Below, one piece after another: positions 52,481-62,555 of a stretch of DNA of 64,000 nt (positions are counted from its first letter, which is position 1; each line of letters opens with the position of its first letter). This DNA is from Acuticoccus yangtzensis (GTDB lineage Bacteria; Pseudomonadota; Alphaproteobacteria; Rhizobiales; Amorphaceae): contig NZ_MJUX01000004.1 in the NCBI RefSeq assembly GCF_001927245.1, positions 124,001 through 188,000 of the forward strand, written 5' to 3'. Below the pieces are notes generated by a model. The model did no database searches. It was given only the letters and a program-made list of their open reading frames with translations, and was not told where the DNA came from. The translations under genes and the position numbers were made by a program.

Positions 52481-52894
52481 GCCGTTCCTCCTCGGCTCCA
52501 ACGAGACCGCTTTATTGTCAGTAATCCGCTTTGCGGACACCGTTATTTTGGGCGATCACACGATAGACCAAGGCGCCGCGCAAGCGCCTTCATCCAGAAC
52601 CGCGCTGAATCGCTGATCTTTCACGTCAATTTCGTGCTGCTACAAAAGGTTGCTGGCAGAAATCCGGGACGGAGGCATGAGCATAGCGCATAACTGGATG
52701 TGGATGGTATGCGCCTGATGCACGTGAATTGCATTAAATCACGGCAGCCGCCGAGCGCGCTGCGCTGGCACATTGAAGCGCGGCGGCCGGCAATGCAAAA
52801 GGGTTCCTTCCCTCTCGCGCCGCGGCCCTTTCGACCGCAGGCGTTCCCGCGCGGCCCAGAAACGATCATCAATCGATCACCCGGAGGAAACACC
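52481..52894. other. 414-base divergent control region between aceE and the TRAP operon
   Basis: This region carries both promoters. It contains an ATGCA-N7-TGCAT inverted repeat at 52718-52734 and a CACG-N7-CGTG repeat at 52622-52636, both in the AT-richer middle. No gene is visible. Confidence 0.45.
52718..52734. promoter_or_regulatory. inverted repeat, weak operator candidate
   Basis: ATGCACGTGAATTGCAT has five-base matching arms around seven bases, about 160 bases before the TAXI gene and 240 before aceE. No regulator gene is adjacent. Confidence 0.3.
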
Positions 52895-53884
52895 ATGTTG
52901 CAGCGTCACAGGACGGCCCGCACCGTCCTGAAGCGGCTCGGAGCAGCCGCCGCCGTCCTCGCCTTCGCCGCCACGACGGCGCATACCACCGGCGCCGCCG
53001 CCCAGGAGCGGATCACCTACAAGTCCGCCAAAGCCGGCTCGTCCTACTACCAGATGGGCGTCGAACTCGCCGAGGCCATGAAGAAGGGCACCGACGGCGC
53101 CGTCAGCGTCACGCTGGAAGAGAGCCAGGGCTCGGTCCAGAACGTCATGGAAGTGCGGGCTCGCGGCGCGGACTATGTGTTCACCACGCCGCCCGCCCTC
53201 GTCGCCCTCGCCCAATCCGGCAAGGCGATGTTCGAAGGTCGCTCCAGCCCCGCCTTCGCCGAGATCCGTGCCCTCTTCCCCATCCCCTCGCTGACGATGC
53301 ACTTCGTCGCCTCCAAGGACAGCGGCGCAACCGACCTCGCCGGCCTTTCCGGCAAGACCATCCTCCTCGGCAGCGGCAGCTTCGGCGCCACCGAGGGCGA
53401 GAAATACCTCACCCTCTTCGGGCTGGACGGTAATGTCACCATCGCCAATGCCGAGCTCTCCAACGCGGTCGCCGCGCTGAAGAACGGCCAGATCGACGCC
53501 TTCGTGACCGCGGGTTCCTTCCCGGCCCCCAACGTCATCGAGGCCGCCGCGTCGATGGACGTCAACGTCATCTCCATGACCGACGATCAGGTGGCCGAGA
53601 CCAAGCGCACCCGCACCGTCATCCCCGCCGGGACCTACGCCGGGCAGGACGAGGACGTCGTCACCACCTCGCTTCCCGTGGTCGCCTTCGCCACCAGCAA
53701 GATGAGCGACGACACCGCCTATCTCCTCACCAAGACCTTCTGGGAAGAGCAGGCCGCACTCGCGGGCGTCTCGCGCTGGTGGGCCGCCGTGTCGCCGGAG
53801 ATGATGGACACCGTCACGACCGAGATCCATCCCGGCGCGCTGCGCTACTACGCGGAAATCGGCGCCTCCGTCCCCGGCCAATAG
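52895..53884 (+). CDS. TAXI-family TRAP transporter solute-binding protein
   Basis: The 329-residue periplasmic protein has a Sec signal (AAAAVLAFAATTAHTTGAAA) and the TAXI pattern: ITYKSAKAGSSYYQMGVELAEAM near the N-terminus, LAGLSGKTILLGSGSFGA and LKNGQIDAFVTAGSFPAPNVIEAA. TAXI systems import small organic anions such as glutamate or 2-oxoglutarate-like acids by ion gradient; the ligand here is unknown. The ATG at 52895 has CGGAGGAA upstream; the longer frame to 52700 is rejected. Confidence 0.92.
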   Translation: MLQRHRTARTVLKRLGAAAAVLAFAATTAHTTGAAAQERITYKSAKAGSSYYQMGVELAEAMKKGTDGAVSVTLEESQGSVQNVMEVRARGADYVFTTPPALVALAQSGKAMFEGRSSPAFAEIRALFPIPSLTMHFVASKDSGATDLAGLSGKTILLGSGSFGATEGEKYLTLFGLDGNVTIANAELSNAVAALKNGQIDAFVTAGSFPAPNVIEAAASMDVNVISMTDDQVAETKRTRTVIPAGTYAGQDEDVVTTSLPVVAFATSKMSDDTAYLLTKTFWEEQAALAGVSRWWAAVSPEMMDTVTTEIHPGALRYYAEIGASVPGQ

Positions 53885-53956
53885 TCCGCACCTCCCCCAC
53901 CATCTGACAGGGTCCCGGCGCGCCGCGCGGGCCGGGACCACGGACCCCTTCCCTTC

Positions 53957-55729
53957 ATGTTCTCCCCGCCGTCAGCCTTCGTGTGGATCGCACTGGGCGC
54001 CCTCTCCGTCGTGGCTCACCTCGGCCTCGTGTTTCACGGCCTCGTGCCGAACCTCGTCAGCCGGCCGCTGCACATGGCGCTGATCCTGCCGTGGGTCTTC
54101 ATCGCCCCGGCGACCACGCGGGCGGGCCTCGCCGTGGGCACGGTCATCACGGCGCTCGGCCTCGGCGGCTGCCTGTGGGTGGCACTCAACCACGTCAGCC
54201 TCTCCAACCAATACGGCTTCCTCGAGAACGGCTTTCAGATCGCGATGGCGGTGGTGCTTCTCGCCATCGTCATCGAGGGCGCGCGGCGGATGATCGGCTG
54301 GCCGCTGCCCCTCGTCGCGCTCACGACCCTCGCCTACGGCCTGTTCGGCCAATATATCCCCGGCGAGTTCGGCCACGCGGGCACCCCGTTGGCGAGCTTC
54401 CTCGGCACCTTGACCATCACCGAAGGCGGCATCTGGTCCAGCCTCACCGGCGTGTCGGTGGGCGTGGTGTCGGTCTTCGTCATCTTCGGCGCGGTGCTGA
54501 ACGCGGGCGAGGCCGGACAAGGCTTCATGAACGCCGCGTCCGCCGCCGCGGGGCGCCTCAGCGGGGGCGCGGCCAAGGTGTCGGTGCTGTCCTCCGCGCT
54601 GTTCGGGTCCATCTCGGGCTCGGCGTCCGCCAACGTCGCCTCCACCGGGGCGATCACGCTGCCGGCCATGACGCGCCTCGGCTACCCCCGCCGGATCGCC
54701 GGAGCGGTGGAGGCGGTCGCCTCGTCGGGCGGGCAGATCATGCCGCCTTTGATGGGCGCCGGCGCCTTCGTCATGGTCGAGTTGACGGGCGTTCCCTATA
54801 CCGAGATCGTCCTCGCCGCGCTCCTTCCGGCGATCCTCTATTTCTTCACCGTCTGGGTCGGGATCGACGCCTTCGCCTCGCGTCACCCGCTGCGGGGACT
54901 GCCCGCCGACGATCAGCCCTCCAAGCGCGACGTCATCGTCACATCGCTCTTCTTCCTCGTCCCCTTCTCGGTGCTCTTGGGGGCGATGTTCGTGCTCGGC
55001 TACACGCCGCAATATTCCGCCGCGCTCGCCGTCCTCCTCGCCTTCGTCGCGCTGTTCTTCGACGGACACCGCGGCTTCGCCCCGCGCCAGGGCCTCACCC
55101 GCGTCGCCGGGGCGATGGTCGCCTGCGGCCGGCAGATCGCCATGATCGCCGCCATCATCCTGTGCGCGTCCATCGTCATCGGCGTTCTCGGCATCACCGG
55201 GCTCGGCGTGAAGCTGACGTCCGCCATCATCGCCGGGTCCGGCGGCGAGGTTTGGCCGACGCTGCTGCTGACCGCCCTCGCCTGCCTCATCCTGGGCATG
55301 GAAGTCCCCACCACGGCCGCTTACGTGATCTGCGTGTCGGTCGCGGGGCCCGCGCTCACCGGCCTCGGCATCGAGCCGCTGCAGGCGCACCTCTTCGTGT
55401 TCTGGTTCGCGCTGTTGTCGACCATCACGCCGCCGGTATGCGGGGCGGTGTTCATCGCCGCCGGCATGGTGGGTGAAAACTGGCTGAAGGTCGCCATGGC
55501 GGCGATGGCGCTCGGCGTCGGCCTCTACGTGATCCCGCTCGGCATGATCGCCAACCCGGCGCTCATAGACATCGCCGACCGCCCGCTGATGGCGCTGCTC
55601 GTCGGGGTGCAGATGGCGATCGGCCTCACCGGCGTCTCGTTCGGCCTCATCTCGCGCTGGCGGCTGCCGGCGCGTGCCGCCGCCCTCGTCGGCGGCGGCC
55701 TCGTCATCTTCGCGCCGGTGCTGATCTGA
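53957..55729 (+). CDS. fused TRAP transporter permease (DctQM type)
   Basis: The 590-residue membrane protein joins the small (4-helix) and large (about 12-helix) TRAP subunits in one chain, which is the rule for TAXI-type systems. Motifs include FGSISGSASANVASTGAITLPAM and GGQIMPPLMGAGAFVM, the family's transport-site loops, and the second half repeat ILGMEVPTTAAYVI. It follows its binding protein after 72 bases. Its stop is six bases from the convergent dehydrogenase gene. Confidence 0.92.
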   Translation: MFSPPSAFVWIALGALSVVAHLGLVFHGLVPNLVSRPLHMALILPWVFIAPATTRAGLAVGTVITALGLGGCLWVALNHVSLSNQYGFLENGFQIAMAVVLLAIVIEGARRMIGWPLPLVALTTLAYGLFGQYIPGEFGHAGTPLASFLGTLTITEGGIWSSLTGVSVGVVSVFVIFGAVLNAGEAGQGFMNAASAAAGRLSGGAAKVSVLSSALFGSISGSASANVASTGAITLPAMTRLGYPRRIAGAVEAVASSGGQIMPPLMGAGAFVMVELTGVPYTEIVLAALLPAILYFFTVWVGIDAFASRHPLRGLPADDQPSKRDVIVTSLFFLVPFSVLLGAMFVLGYTPQYSAALAVLLAFVALFFDGHRGFAPRQGLTRVAGAMVACGRQIAMIAAIILCASIVIGVLGITGLGVKLTSAIIAGSGGEVWPTLLLTALACLILGMEVPTTAAYVICVSVAGPALTGLGIEPLQAHLFVFWFALLSTITPPVCGAVFIAAGMVGENWLKVAMAAMALGVGLYVIPLGMIANPALIDIADRPLMALLVGVQMAIGLTGVSFGLISRWRLPARAAALVGGGLVIFAPVLI

Positions 55730-55735
55730 CGCTGA

Positions 55736-56677
55736 TCAGTAGCCGCGGGCGGCGTCCACCGTCGGCGGCACGGTCCCGTCGGCGAAGAAGGCCGCCAGGT
55801 TCGCCGCCACGATGGCGCTGGCGCTCTCCATGTCGGTGATCGCCGCAACGTGGGGCATCACCGTCACCTTGGGGTGGGACCAGAAGGGATCGTCCGCCGG
55901 CAGCGGCTCGGTGTCGAACACGTCCAGCACCGCGTGGCCGATTCGCCCGGAATCGAGCGCCGCCAGCAGCGCCGTGCGGTCGACGATCGGCCCGCGCGCC
56001 ACGTTGATCAGCCCCGCCCCGGCCTTGCAGTAAGAGAGCATGCGAGCGGAGAGCAGGCCGCGCGTCGCCTCCGTCAGCGGCACCAGGACGACGACGATGT
56101 CCGCCTCCGCCAGCACCAGCGGCAGCGCGGCATCCCCATGGCGGCAGTCCACCCCCGGAACGCTGCGGGCCGAGCGGGACCAGCCGATCACCTTGAAGCC
56201 CTGCCCGGTGAGGGTGGCGGCGCAGGCCCGGCCGAGCTCGCCGAGGCCCAGGATCGCCACCGTGCGGCGCGACGCGCGCGGGTGGTCGAGCTGCCGCCAC
56301 ACGCCCTGGCGCTGAAAGGCGAGATATTCCGGTACGCGGCGGTGCAGGTAGAGCGTATGGGTGAGGACGCCCTCGGCCATCGCCTCGCCCAGAACGGGGT
56401 CGACGAGGCGCACGATGCCGATGCGCTCCGGCAGCGTTCCCACCATGCGCTCCACGCCCGCCCACACGCTCTGCACCCACACGAGGCCGGTGAAGCGTGC
56501 CATCTCGGCCGGGTCGGGGTTGGCGACGATGGCGACGCGCGCTGCCGCCGCCGCCTCGTCGGACATCTCGGCCGGGGCGGCGATGGTGTGGCCCGGCAGG
56601 ACGGAGCGGAGTGCGCCCGTCCACGCGGCGCGCTCCTCATCCCCCATCCGGTTGAAGAAGGGGATGGTTTCGCTCAC
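55736..56677 (-). CDS. D-2-hydroxyacid dehydrogenase (glyoxylate/hydroxypyruvate reductase type)
   Basis: The 313-residue NAD(P)-dependent oxidoreductase of the D-isomer family has the nucleotide motif TVAILGLGELGRACA and catalytic Arg (VARGPIVDR), Glu (FDTEPLP) and His (PHVAAITD). The N-terminal part is closest in style to GhrA: glyoxylate or hydroxypyruvate reduction is likely but not proven. The GTG start overlaps the upstream VOC gene stop (GTGA). Confidence 0.9.
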   Translation of the reverse strand: MSETIPFFNRMGDEERAAWTGALRSVLPGHTIAAPAEMSDEAAAAARVAIVANPDPAEMARFTGLVWVQSVWAGVERMVGTLPERIGIVRLVDPVLGEAMAEGVLTHTLYLHRRVPEYLAFQRQGVWRQLDHPRASRRTVAILGLGELGRACAATLTGQGFKVIGWSRSARSVPGVDCRHGDAALPLVLAEADIVVVLVPLTEATRGLLSARMLSYCKAGAGLINVARGPIVDRTALLAALDSGRIGHAVLDVFDTEPLPADDPFWSHPKVTVMPHVAAITDMESASAIVAANLAAFFADGTVPPTVDAARGY

Positions 56678-57093
56678 GCGGCCCACACCGCGGCTTCTTC
56701 GGCGAACCCCTTCACCTCGATCGGGTTGCCGGCGGGGTCGCGGAAGAACATCGTCCACTGCTCGCCGGGCTGGCCCTCGAAACGCACGGTGGGCGGGATG
56801 ATGAAGTCGACGCCGCCTTCCGTCAGACGGCCGGCCACCTCGCGCCACAGGGTCAGCGGCAGCACGGCGCCGAGGTGGGGCATCGGCACCATGTGGTCGC
56901 CCACCTTGCCGGTCGCCTCGCTGGGGAACGGGGCGCCTTTGTGCAGCGAGATCTGGTGGCCGAAGAAGTCGAAATCGACCCAGGTGTCCGTGCTGCGCCC
57001 CTCCTTGCAGCCCAGCAGCGTACCGTAGAAGCGGCGCGCCTCGGCCAGATCGTCGACATGGAAGGCGAGGTGGAAGAGCGGCTTGAAGGTCAT
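56674..57093 (-). CDS. VOC/glyoxalase-family protein
   Basis: The 139-residue protein has the vicinal-oxygen-chelate fold: FHLAFHVDDLAEARRFYG start, paired beta-alpha-beta modules, GDHMVPMPHLG and a terminal DPAGNPIEVKGF with the metal-binding Glu. Candidate metal ligands are the His in FHLAFHV, a His of the GDHM block and that Glu. Reaction unknown; family members include lactoylglutathione lyases and dioxygenases. ATG 57093 has AAGGA seven bases upstream. It is coupled to the dehydrogenase. Confidence 0.85.
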   Translation of the reverse strand: MTFKPLFHLAFHVDDLAEARRFYGTLLGCKEGRSTDTWVDFDFFGHQISLHKGAPFPSEATGKVGDHMVPMPHLGAVLPLTLWREVAGRLTEGGVDFIIPPTVRFEGQPGEQWTMFFRDPAGNPIEVKGFAEEAAVWAA

Positions 57094-57380
57094 CTGCGGT
57101 CCTTGGCGGTCTGAGGACGGGCGGGAGGCCACCCGCGGTGGGAAGATGCGCCCCTTTTCAAACAAGCCGCCGCGCCATGCCACCGAGCCGCGCCCCCGCC
57201 CGCCGCAAGGCAGCCATGCATGGCGCTCTCTCGCGGTGAGCGTGGTCACCAAAACGTCACCCATGGGCCAAAAACCCGGTTTCGATGCATTTTATGCCCG
57301 AATCGGCGCCTATCCCGCTCAGCTTCGGCCCGCACTGGCGAAGGGAGGCGGCGAATCGCATCGCCGCCGCCGGACGTGGA

Positions 57381-58307
57381 TCAGGCGCCGGAGGAGAGCA
57401 TCGCCGCGACGGCGTCGGCGGTGGGGATCGGCGCCACGGCACCGTAGCCGCGCACCGACAATGCCGCCGCGCACGCCGCATAGCGCCCCGCCGCGGCCGC
57501 ATCGTTGGTCTCCAGCCATTTGACGAGGAACGCACCGTCGAAACAGTCGCCCGCGCCCGATGCGTCGACCGCCTCGGTGGGGACGGCCGGGATGGTGTGG
57601 CGCGCCGAGCCCTCCTGCACCACGGCCCCGTCGGCCCCCAGCGTCAGCGCGATGACCGATGGGCCGAGCGCAGCGTAGACGTCCAGGATCGCATCCGGCG
57701 CGGTATGGCCGGTGAGGACGGACGCATCGTCGAACCCGGGCAGCGCGATGTCGGCCGAGCGCAGCGCCTGATGGATGACGGCACGCGCCCGCGGCAGCGG
57801 CCACAGCCGGGCACGGTAGTTGAGGTCGTAGGAGACGGTGACGCCGGCCGCTCTGGCGCACTCCATCGCCGCAAAGCCCGCGTCGCACGCCGTCGACGAG
57901 ATCGCCTGGCTGATGCCGGAGAGGTGCAACAGCCGCGCCCCCTCGATGGCGGCGGGCGGGATGTCCTGCGGTCCCATCAGCGCCGCCGCCGACCCCGCGC
58001 GGCGGTAGGAGAAGCTGTGCCCCGCCTCGCCGTGGTCGACGAAGTAGATGCCGGTCGGCGCCTCGGCATGGCGCGTCACATAGCGGGTGTCCACGCCCTC
58101 GGTGTGCCACAGGTCCATGATCATGTCGCCGAACTGGTCGCGGCCCAGCGCCGAGATCATGCCGACCTTGGCCCCCTGGCGCGCAGCGGCGATGGCGACG
58201 TTCGACACGTCACCCCCGAAGCCCTCCAGCCAGCGCCCGTCGGACTGCCGGTTGAACTCGATCATCGGTTCGCCGAGGCAGACGATGTCCATCGCCGCGG
58301 CGCCCAT
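57381..58307 (-). CDS. kdgK: PfkB-family sugar kinase (2-keto-3-deoxygluconate/galactonate kinase-like)
   Basis: The 308-residue ribokinase-fold kinase has GGDVSNVAIAAARQGAKVGMIS near the N-terminus, a central STACDAGFAAMECARAAGVTVSYDLNYRARLW and DASGAGDCFDGAF with the catalytic Asp and anion hole. Next to the phosphogalactonate-type aldolase, its substrate is probably 2-keto-3-deoxygluconate or -galactonate. The ATG at 58307 shares a base with the aldolase stop (TGATG); an ATG at 58292 is possible. Confidence 0.85.
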   Translation of the reverse strand: MGAAAMDIVCLGEPMIEFNRQSDGRWLEGFGGDVSNVAIAAARQGAKVGMISALGRDQFGDMIMDLWHTEGVDTRYVTRHAEAPTGIYFVDHGEAGHSFSYRRAGSAAALMGPQDIPPAAIEGARLLHLSGISQAISSTACDAGFAAMECARAAGVTVSYDLNYRARLWPLPRARAVIHQALRSADIALPGFDDASVLTGHTAPDAILDVYAALGPSVIALTLGADGAVVQEGSARHTIPAVPTEAVDASGAGDCFDGAFLVKWLETNDAAAAGRYAACAAALSVRGYGAVAPIPTADAVAAMLSSGA

Positions 58308-58936
58308 CAGCGGCCCATCGCCGCGCGGGTGGCGTCCGCGAATGCCTTGGCGTCGGCGGCGACCTCGGCCACCGTCTTGCCCGGCTTGTAGAGCGCGGAG
58401 CCGATGCCGACACCGTCCGCCCCGCCCGCCAGCCACTCACCGATATTCTTGGCGTCCACCCCGCCGGTGACGATGAGGCGCGTACCCTTCGGCAGCACGG
58501 CGCGCATCGCCTTCACCACCTTGGGGCTCAGCCCGTCGCCGGGGAAGAGCTTCAACGCGTCGGCGCCCGCGTCCAGCGCCTGGAAGGCCTCAGACGGGGT
58601 GAAGACGCCCGGCACCGAGAGAAGGCCGCACCGCTTGGTGGCGCGCACGACTTCCGGATTGAAGTTCGGCGAGACGATGATGGTGCCGCCCGCGTCCGCC
58701 ACACGCGCGACCTGCTCGGGATAGAGCACGGTGCCGGCGCCGACGATGGAGGTGCCGGAGAACTTGTCCGCCTGGATGCGGATCGACTTGAACGGCTCCG
58801 GCGAGTTGAGCGGCACTTCCATCACTGGGATCGCCGCATCCACGAGCGCCTGGCCGACGCCCTCCGCCTCATCCGGCGAAAGACCGCGGAGCACGGCCAC
58901 GACCGGCATGGATTTCAGCGCGTCATCGAGCGTCAT
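58307..58936 (-). CDS. dgoA: 2-dehydro-3-deoxy-6-phosphogalactonate aldolase
   Basis: The 209-residue class I aldolase splits the six-carbon phospho-keto acid to pyruvate and glyceraldehyde 3-phosphate. Active-site Glu E40 is in MEVPLNSPEPF (the VPLNSP form is DgoA-like; Eda has a different box), and the Schiff-base Lys is K129 in LKLFPGD. It forms a two-gene unit with the kinase, enough for the lower part of the De Ley-Doudoroff route. A dehydratase for galactonate is not in the window. Confidence 0.88.
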   Translation of the reverse strand: MTLDDALKSMPVVAVLRGLSPDEAEGVGQALVDAAIPVMEVPLNSPEPFKSIRIQADKFSGTSIVGAGTVLYPEQVARVADAGGTIIVSPNFNPEVVRATKRCGLLSVPGVFTPSEAFQALDAGADALKLFPGDGLSPKVVKAMRAVLPKGTRLIVTGGVDAKNIGEWLAGGADGVGIGSALYKPGKTVAEVAADAKAFADATRAAMGR

Positions 58937-58991
58937 CGGGGGACCCCTTGCAGAATTGTCTCGCAGGACGTGAAGCGAAGCTGCGGGCCTG

Positions 58992-59201
58992 TCAACGCAC
59001 GGCTTCTCCCGAGGCGGCCATGCGCTGGCGCCGGGCGGGCAGATCGGCGAGGACGGCGGCCCGATCGGCCGCGCTCATGGTGGCCCATCCGGCGATCTCG
59101 TCGATGGTACGCTGGCAACCGCGGCACAGGCCGGGGCCAGGCGCGATCTGGCAGACCTTGGTGCACGGGCTGTCGCTCGCCGCGCTTCGTGGGGCGCTCA
59201 T
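58992..59201 (-). CDS. DUF1289 small Cys-motif protein
   Basis: The 69-residue protein has the DUF1289 signature CTKVCQIAPGPGLCRGCQRT (four Cys), followed by IDEIAGWATMS and a basic tail. Four Cys suggest a zinc or iron-sulfur site; function unknown. It begins four bases after the stop of the RNA methyltransferase and is co-transcribed with it. Confidence 0.9.
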   Translation of the reverse strand: MSAPRSAASDSPCTKVCQIAPGPGLCRGCQRTIDEIAGWATMSAADRAAVLADLPARRQRMAASGEAVR

Positions 59202-59205
59202 CGGC

Positions 59206-60492
59206 TCAACCGGTGCGCTTCAGGGCGGCGACGAAGAAGCCGTCCGTGCCGGTGGCGGCGGGGGTCATCGTCATCATCAACCCCTCCGCGCTCCAAGGCA
59301 TGGGCGCCGATGAGCCGGCGACGTCGACCCAGGCGTCGGCCATCGAGGTCAGCGTGAAGTCGGACGCGCGGTCGAGGAAATCGGCGATCTGCGCCTCGTT
59401 CTCCTGCGGCAGCACCGAGCAGGTGACGTAGATCAGCGTGCCGCCGGGGCGCACGAATTGGCGCGCGGTGTCGAGCACGTCGGCCTGCTGATCGGTGCGC
59501 TTCTCCAGCGCCTCGGGGGTGAGGCGCCACTTCGTCTCGGGCCGGCGGCGCCATGTGCCCGAACCCGAGCACGGCGCGTCGACCAGCACCTTGTCCATCT
59601 TGCCGCGGAGGGCCGAAAGGTCGGACCCGGCGCGGTGGACCTGGGCGTTGCGCACACCGGCGCGCTTCAGCCGCTCGAAGATCGGGGCGAGCTGGTTCTG
59701 GTCGGCGTCGGTGGCGTGGAGCTGGCCGCGATTGTCCATCTGCGCCGCCAGGGCCAGCGTCTTGCCGCCGGCGCCTGCGCACAGGTCCAGGATCTGCTCG
59801 CCGGGGTGGGCGAGCGTCATCAGCGCGGCGGCCTGGCTGCCTTCGTCCTGCACCTCGACCTGGCCGCGCTGGTAGAGGTCCTCGCGGGTGATGTTGGGCG
59901 CCCTCTCCCACCCGTCGCGGGCCGGAAGGCGGATGCCGACGGGGCTGATCGCGCCCTTCTCGGCGCCGAACCGCTTCAGCGCGGCGAGCACCTTGGCGGG
60001 GTCGGCCTTCAGCGTGTTGACGCGCAGGTCCACCGGCGCGCGGGCTGCGAGCGCCGCCGCTTCGGCCACCCAGTCGTCGCCGAAATTGTCCTCGAAGGCG
60101 GGGGCGAGCCAGTCCGGGATGTCGGCAGCGACGTCGGCGGGCGCCTCGGCCAGGCGGTCGGTGGCGAGGGCGGCGCGTTCGGCCTCGGTCAGCTCGCCGG
60201 GGCCGTGGGTGCCGGTGCAAAGGTCGGTGAGGTCGGCAAGGCCGACGCCCCAGTGAAAGCGCAAGGTGGCGAGCGTCACGGCCCGGGCGGTATCTTCACC
60301 GGCGCGGAAGGCGGAGGAGCGGCGCCAGCGGAGCACGTCGAACACCAGGTTGCCGATGGCCGCGCGGTCGCCGGAGCCTGCGAACCGGTGCGATAGGCCC
60401 CAGTCCTTCAGCGCGTCGGCCACCGGGCGGTGACGCTGTTCGACGTCGGTCAGGACCTCGATGGCGGCGGCGATGCGGCCTGCGGGTTTCAT
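59206..60492 (-). CDS. RsmB-like RNA (cytosine-5)-methyltransferase
   Basis: The 428-residue protein has a NusB-like helical N-terminal half (about 1-130, with GDRAAIGNLVFDVLRWRR) and a Rossmann methyltransferase half with SAM loop LDLCAGAGGKTLALAAQM. The two catalytic motifs of m5C enzymes are present: PCSGSGTWRRRPE and VTCSVLPQENEAQI, each with a Cys. It probably methylates 16S rRNA or another RNA. ATG 60492 is chosen by the start of homology; a longer frame to 60534 is less likely. Confidence 0.9.
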   Translation of the reverse strand: MKPAGRIAAAIEVLTDVEQRHRPVADALKDWGLSHRFAGSGDRAAIGNLVFDVLRWRRSSAFRAGEDTARAVTLATLRFHWGVGLADLTDLCTGTHGPGELTEAERAALATDRLAEAPADVAADIPDWLAPAFEDNFGDDWVAEAAALAARAPVDLRVNTLKADPAKVLAALKRFGAEKGAISPVGIRLPARDGWERAPNITREDLYQRGQVEVQDEGSQAAALMTLAHPGEQILDLCAGAGGKTLALAAQMDNRGQLHATDADQNQLAPIFERLKRAGVRNAQVHRAGSDLSALRGKMDKVLVDAPCSGSGTWRRRPETKWRLTPEALEKRTDQQADVLDTARQFVRPGGTLIYVTCSVLPQENEAQIADFLDRASDFTLTSMADAWVDVAGSSAPMPWSAEGLMMTMTPAATGTDGFFVAALKRTG

Positions 60493-60558
60493 TTTGTCTT
60501 CTCGTCGGTCAGGCGCGGTCAGGGTCGACCGCATCAGGGTGTCGGGCGTGGCCGGGTG

Positions 60559-61059
60559 TCAGGCGCGGTCGGGAGCGGTGGCGGAAGGGATAGCGCTTCG
60601 CCCGGTGCGGTGCCACCAGTCGGCCAGCATGCGGAACCAGCGAAGCGCCAGCTCGGCGGTCTCCGCCTCGAACCCGCCGCGCGGTGTCATCAACGGAAGC
60701 GGCAGGGAGACCGAGACGCCCGCCTCACCATGCGGCGCCACCACGGCCCAGCGCGGCGCCACCGCGGCAAGGTCCGCCATCACCGCATCGCGCTCCGCCG
60801 GGGCGGTGTCGCCGAGGCCGATGAGGAGGTCCGCCGCGCCGAACGGCTCCCCCTCGGCGCAGTGGAGGCGGTAGCGCAGCAGGCAGGGCGCGACGTCCGC
60901 CGCGTCGAAGATCTCGGCGACGGCCACCGGGCCGGTGTCCGCCGCCGCCGTGCCGGGGACGGCGATGCCGATGGCCGACGCGCGCGGCGACCGCTCCACA
61001 TAGGCGTGGAGCGCCGCGCGCAGCCGGTTACGGGCGTTTGCGCCGTCCTCGTCCGTCAA
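60559..61059 (-). CDS. uncharacterised protein coupled to guaB
   Basis: The 166-residue soluble protein has no motif I recognise. It is Ala-rich with two helical ends and a beta-containing middle (VSVSLPLPLMTPRGG), and ends in a helix (ALRWFRMLADWWHRTG). The ATG overlaps the guaB stop by four bases, so it is almost certainly expressed with guaB. The function cannot be told. Confidence 0.65.
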   Translation of the reverse strand: MTDEDGANARNRLRAALHAYVERSPRASAIGIAVPGTAAADTGPVAVAEIFDAADVAPCLLRYRLHCAEGEPFGAADLLIGLGDTAPAERDAVMADLAAVAPRWAVVAPHGEAGVSVSLPLPLMTPRGGFEAETAELALRWFRMLADWWHRTGRSAIPSATAPDRA

Positions 61060-62555
61060 CGCGCGCTCGGGTAGTTCGGGCTCTCGCGCACGATGGCGAC
61101 ATCGTGGACGTGGCTTTCGGCAAGGCCCGCATTGGTGATGCGCACGAACCGGGCCTTCTCGTTCAGCTCGGCAAGGTCCTTGGCGCCGACATAACCCATC
61201 GCCGAGCGCAGGCCGCCGACGAGCTGGTGAATGACGTTGCCCACCGGGCCCTTGTAGGGCACCTGCCCCTCGATGCCCTCCGGCACCATCTTCATGGTGT
61301 CGCGCACCTCGGCCTGGAAGTAGCGGTCGGCCGAGCCGCGGGCCATGGCGCCCAGCGATCCCATGCCGCGATAGGATTTGTACGAGCGGCCCTGGTGCAG
61401 ATAGACCTCGCCCGGCGCCTCCTCGGTGCCCGCCAGAAGCGAGCCGACCATGGCACAGGACGCCCCCGCCGCCAGCGCCTTGGCAAGATCGCCCGAGAAC
61501 TTGATCCCGCCGTCGGCCACCACAGGGATGTCCTGCCCGGAGGCGACCTTGCAGGCCTCCATGATGGCGGTGAGCTGCGGCATGCCCACACCGGCGACGA
61601 CGCGTGTGGTGCAGATGGAGCCTGGGCCGATGCCGACCTTCACCGCGTCCGCGCCCGCGTCGATCAGGGCGCGCGTGCCGTCCGGGGTGGCGACGTTGCC
61701 GGCCAGCACCTGAACCTGGTTGGAGAGGCGCTTCACCTGCGCCACCGTGTCGAGCACCTTCTGGGAATGGCCGTGCGCGGTGTCGACGACGACGAGGTCC
61801 ACCTCGGCATCCACCAGCGCCTCGACGCGCTCCATGCCGGCATCGCCCACATTGGTGGCGGCGGCGACACGCAGGCGGCCCTTGGCGTCCTTCACCGCGT
61901 TCGGATAGGCACGCGCCTTCTCCATGTCCTTCACGGTGATGAGGCCGGTGCAGTTGCCCGCCTCGTCCACCACCAGAAGCTTCTCGATGCGGTGTTGGTG
62001 GAGCAGCCGCTTGGCCTCGTCCTGGCCCACCTCGTCACGCACGGTAACGAGGTTCTTGGACGTCATCAGCTCACGAATCGGCTGGGACGGGTCGCTGGCG
62101 AACCGCACGTCGCGGTTGGTGAGGACGCCGACCAGACGGCCGCGGATGTGGCCGCCGAGGCCTCCATTCTCCACCACCGGGATGCCGGAAATCTTGTGCT
62201 GGTCCATGAGAGCCAGCGCGTCGCCGAGGGTGGCGTCGGGGCCGATCACCAGCGGGTCGACGATCATGCCACTTTCGTACTTCTTCACGCGGCGGACCAT
62301 GGCGGCCTGCTCGATCGGCGTGAGGTTGCGGTGGATGGTGCCGATGCCGCCGGCCTGAGCCATGGCGATGGCGAGTTCCGCCTCGGTGACCGTGTCCATC
62401 GCAGACGATAGGATCGGGATGTTGAGCGGCAGCTCGCGCGTGACGTGGGTGGCCACGTTGGTCTCACCCGGCAGGACTTCGGAAAGCCCCGGCATCAATA
62501 GAACGTCGTCGAACGTGAGCGCCTCGATCGTCCCGAGGCTCACAAACTCTGCCAT
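61056..62555 (-). CDS. guaB: inosine-5'-monophosphate dehydrogenase
   Basis: The 499-residue enzyme oxidises IMP to XMP with NAD+, the first step to GMP. The catalytic Cys is C315 in [17 protein letters not shown], and a CBS-domain pair occupies about 93-210. Other landmarks are FDDVLLMPG at the start, SAMDTVTEA and [13 protein letters not shown] 62555 has AAGGGGGAC upstream; the frame to 62645 adds only Arg/Gly-rich residues. Confidence 0.96.
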   Translation of the reverse strand: MAEFVSLGTIEALTFDDVLLMPGLSEVLPGETNVATHVTRELPLNIPILSSAMDTVTEAELAIAMAQAGGIGTIHRNLTPIEQAAMVRRVKKYESGMIVDPLVIGPDATLGDALALMDQHKISGIPVVENGGLGGHIRGRLVGVLTNRDVRFASDPSQPIRELMTSKNLVTVRDEVGQDEAKRLLHQHRIEKLLVVDEAGNCTGLITVKDMEKARAYPNAVKDAKGRLRVAAATNVGDAGMERVEALVDAEVDLVVVDTAHGHSQKVLDTVAQVKRLSNQVQVLAGNVATPDGTRALIDAGADAVKVGIGPGSICTTRVVAGVGMPQLTAIMEACKVASGQDIPVVADGGIKFSGDLAKALAAGASCAMVGSLLAGTEEAPGEVYLHQGRSYKSYRGMGSLGAMARGSADRYFQAEVRDTMKMVPEGIEGQVPYKGPVGNVIHQLVGGLRSAMGYVGAKDLAELNEKARFVRITNAGLAESHVHDVAIVRESPNYPSAR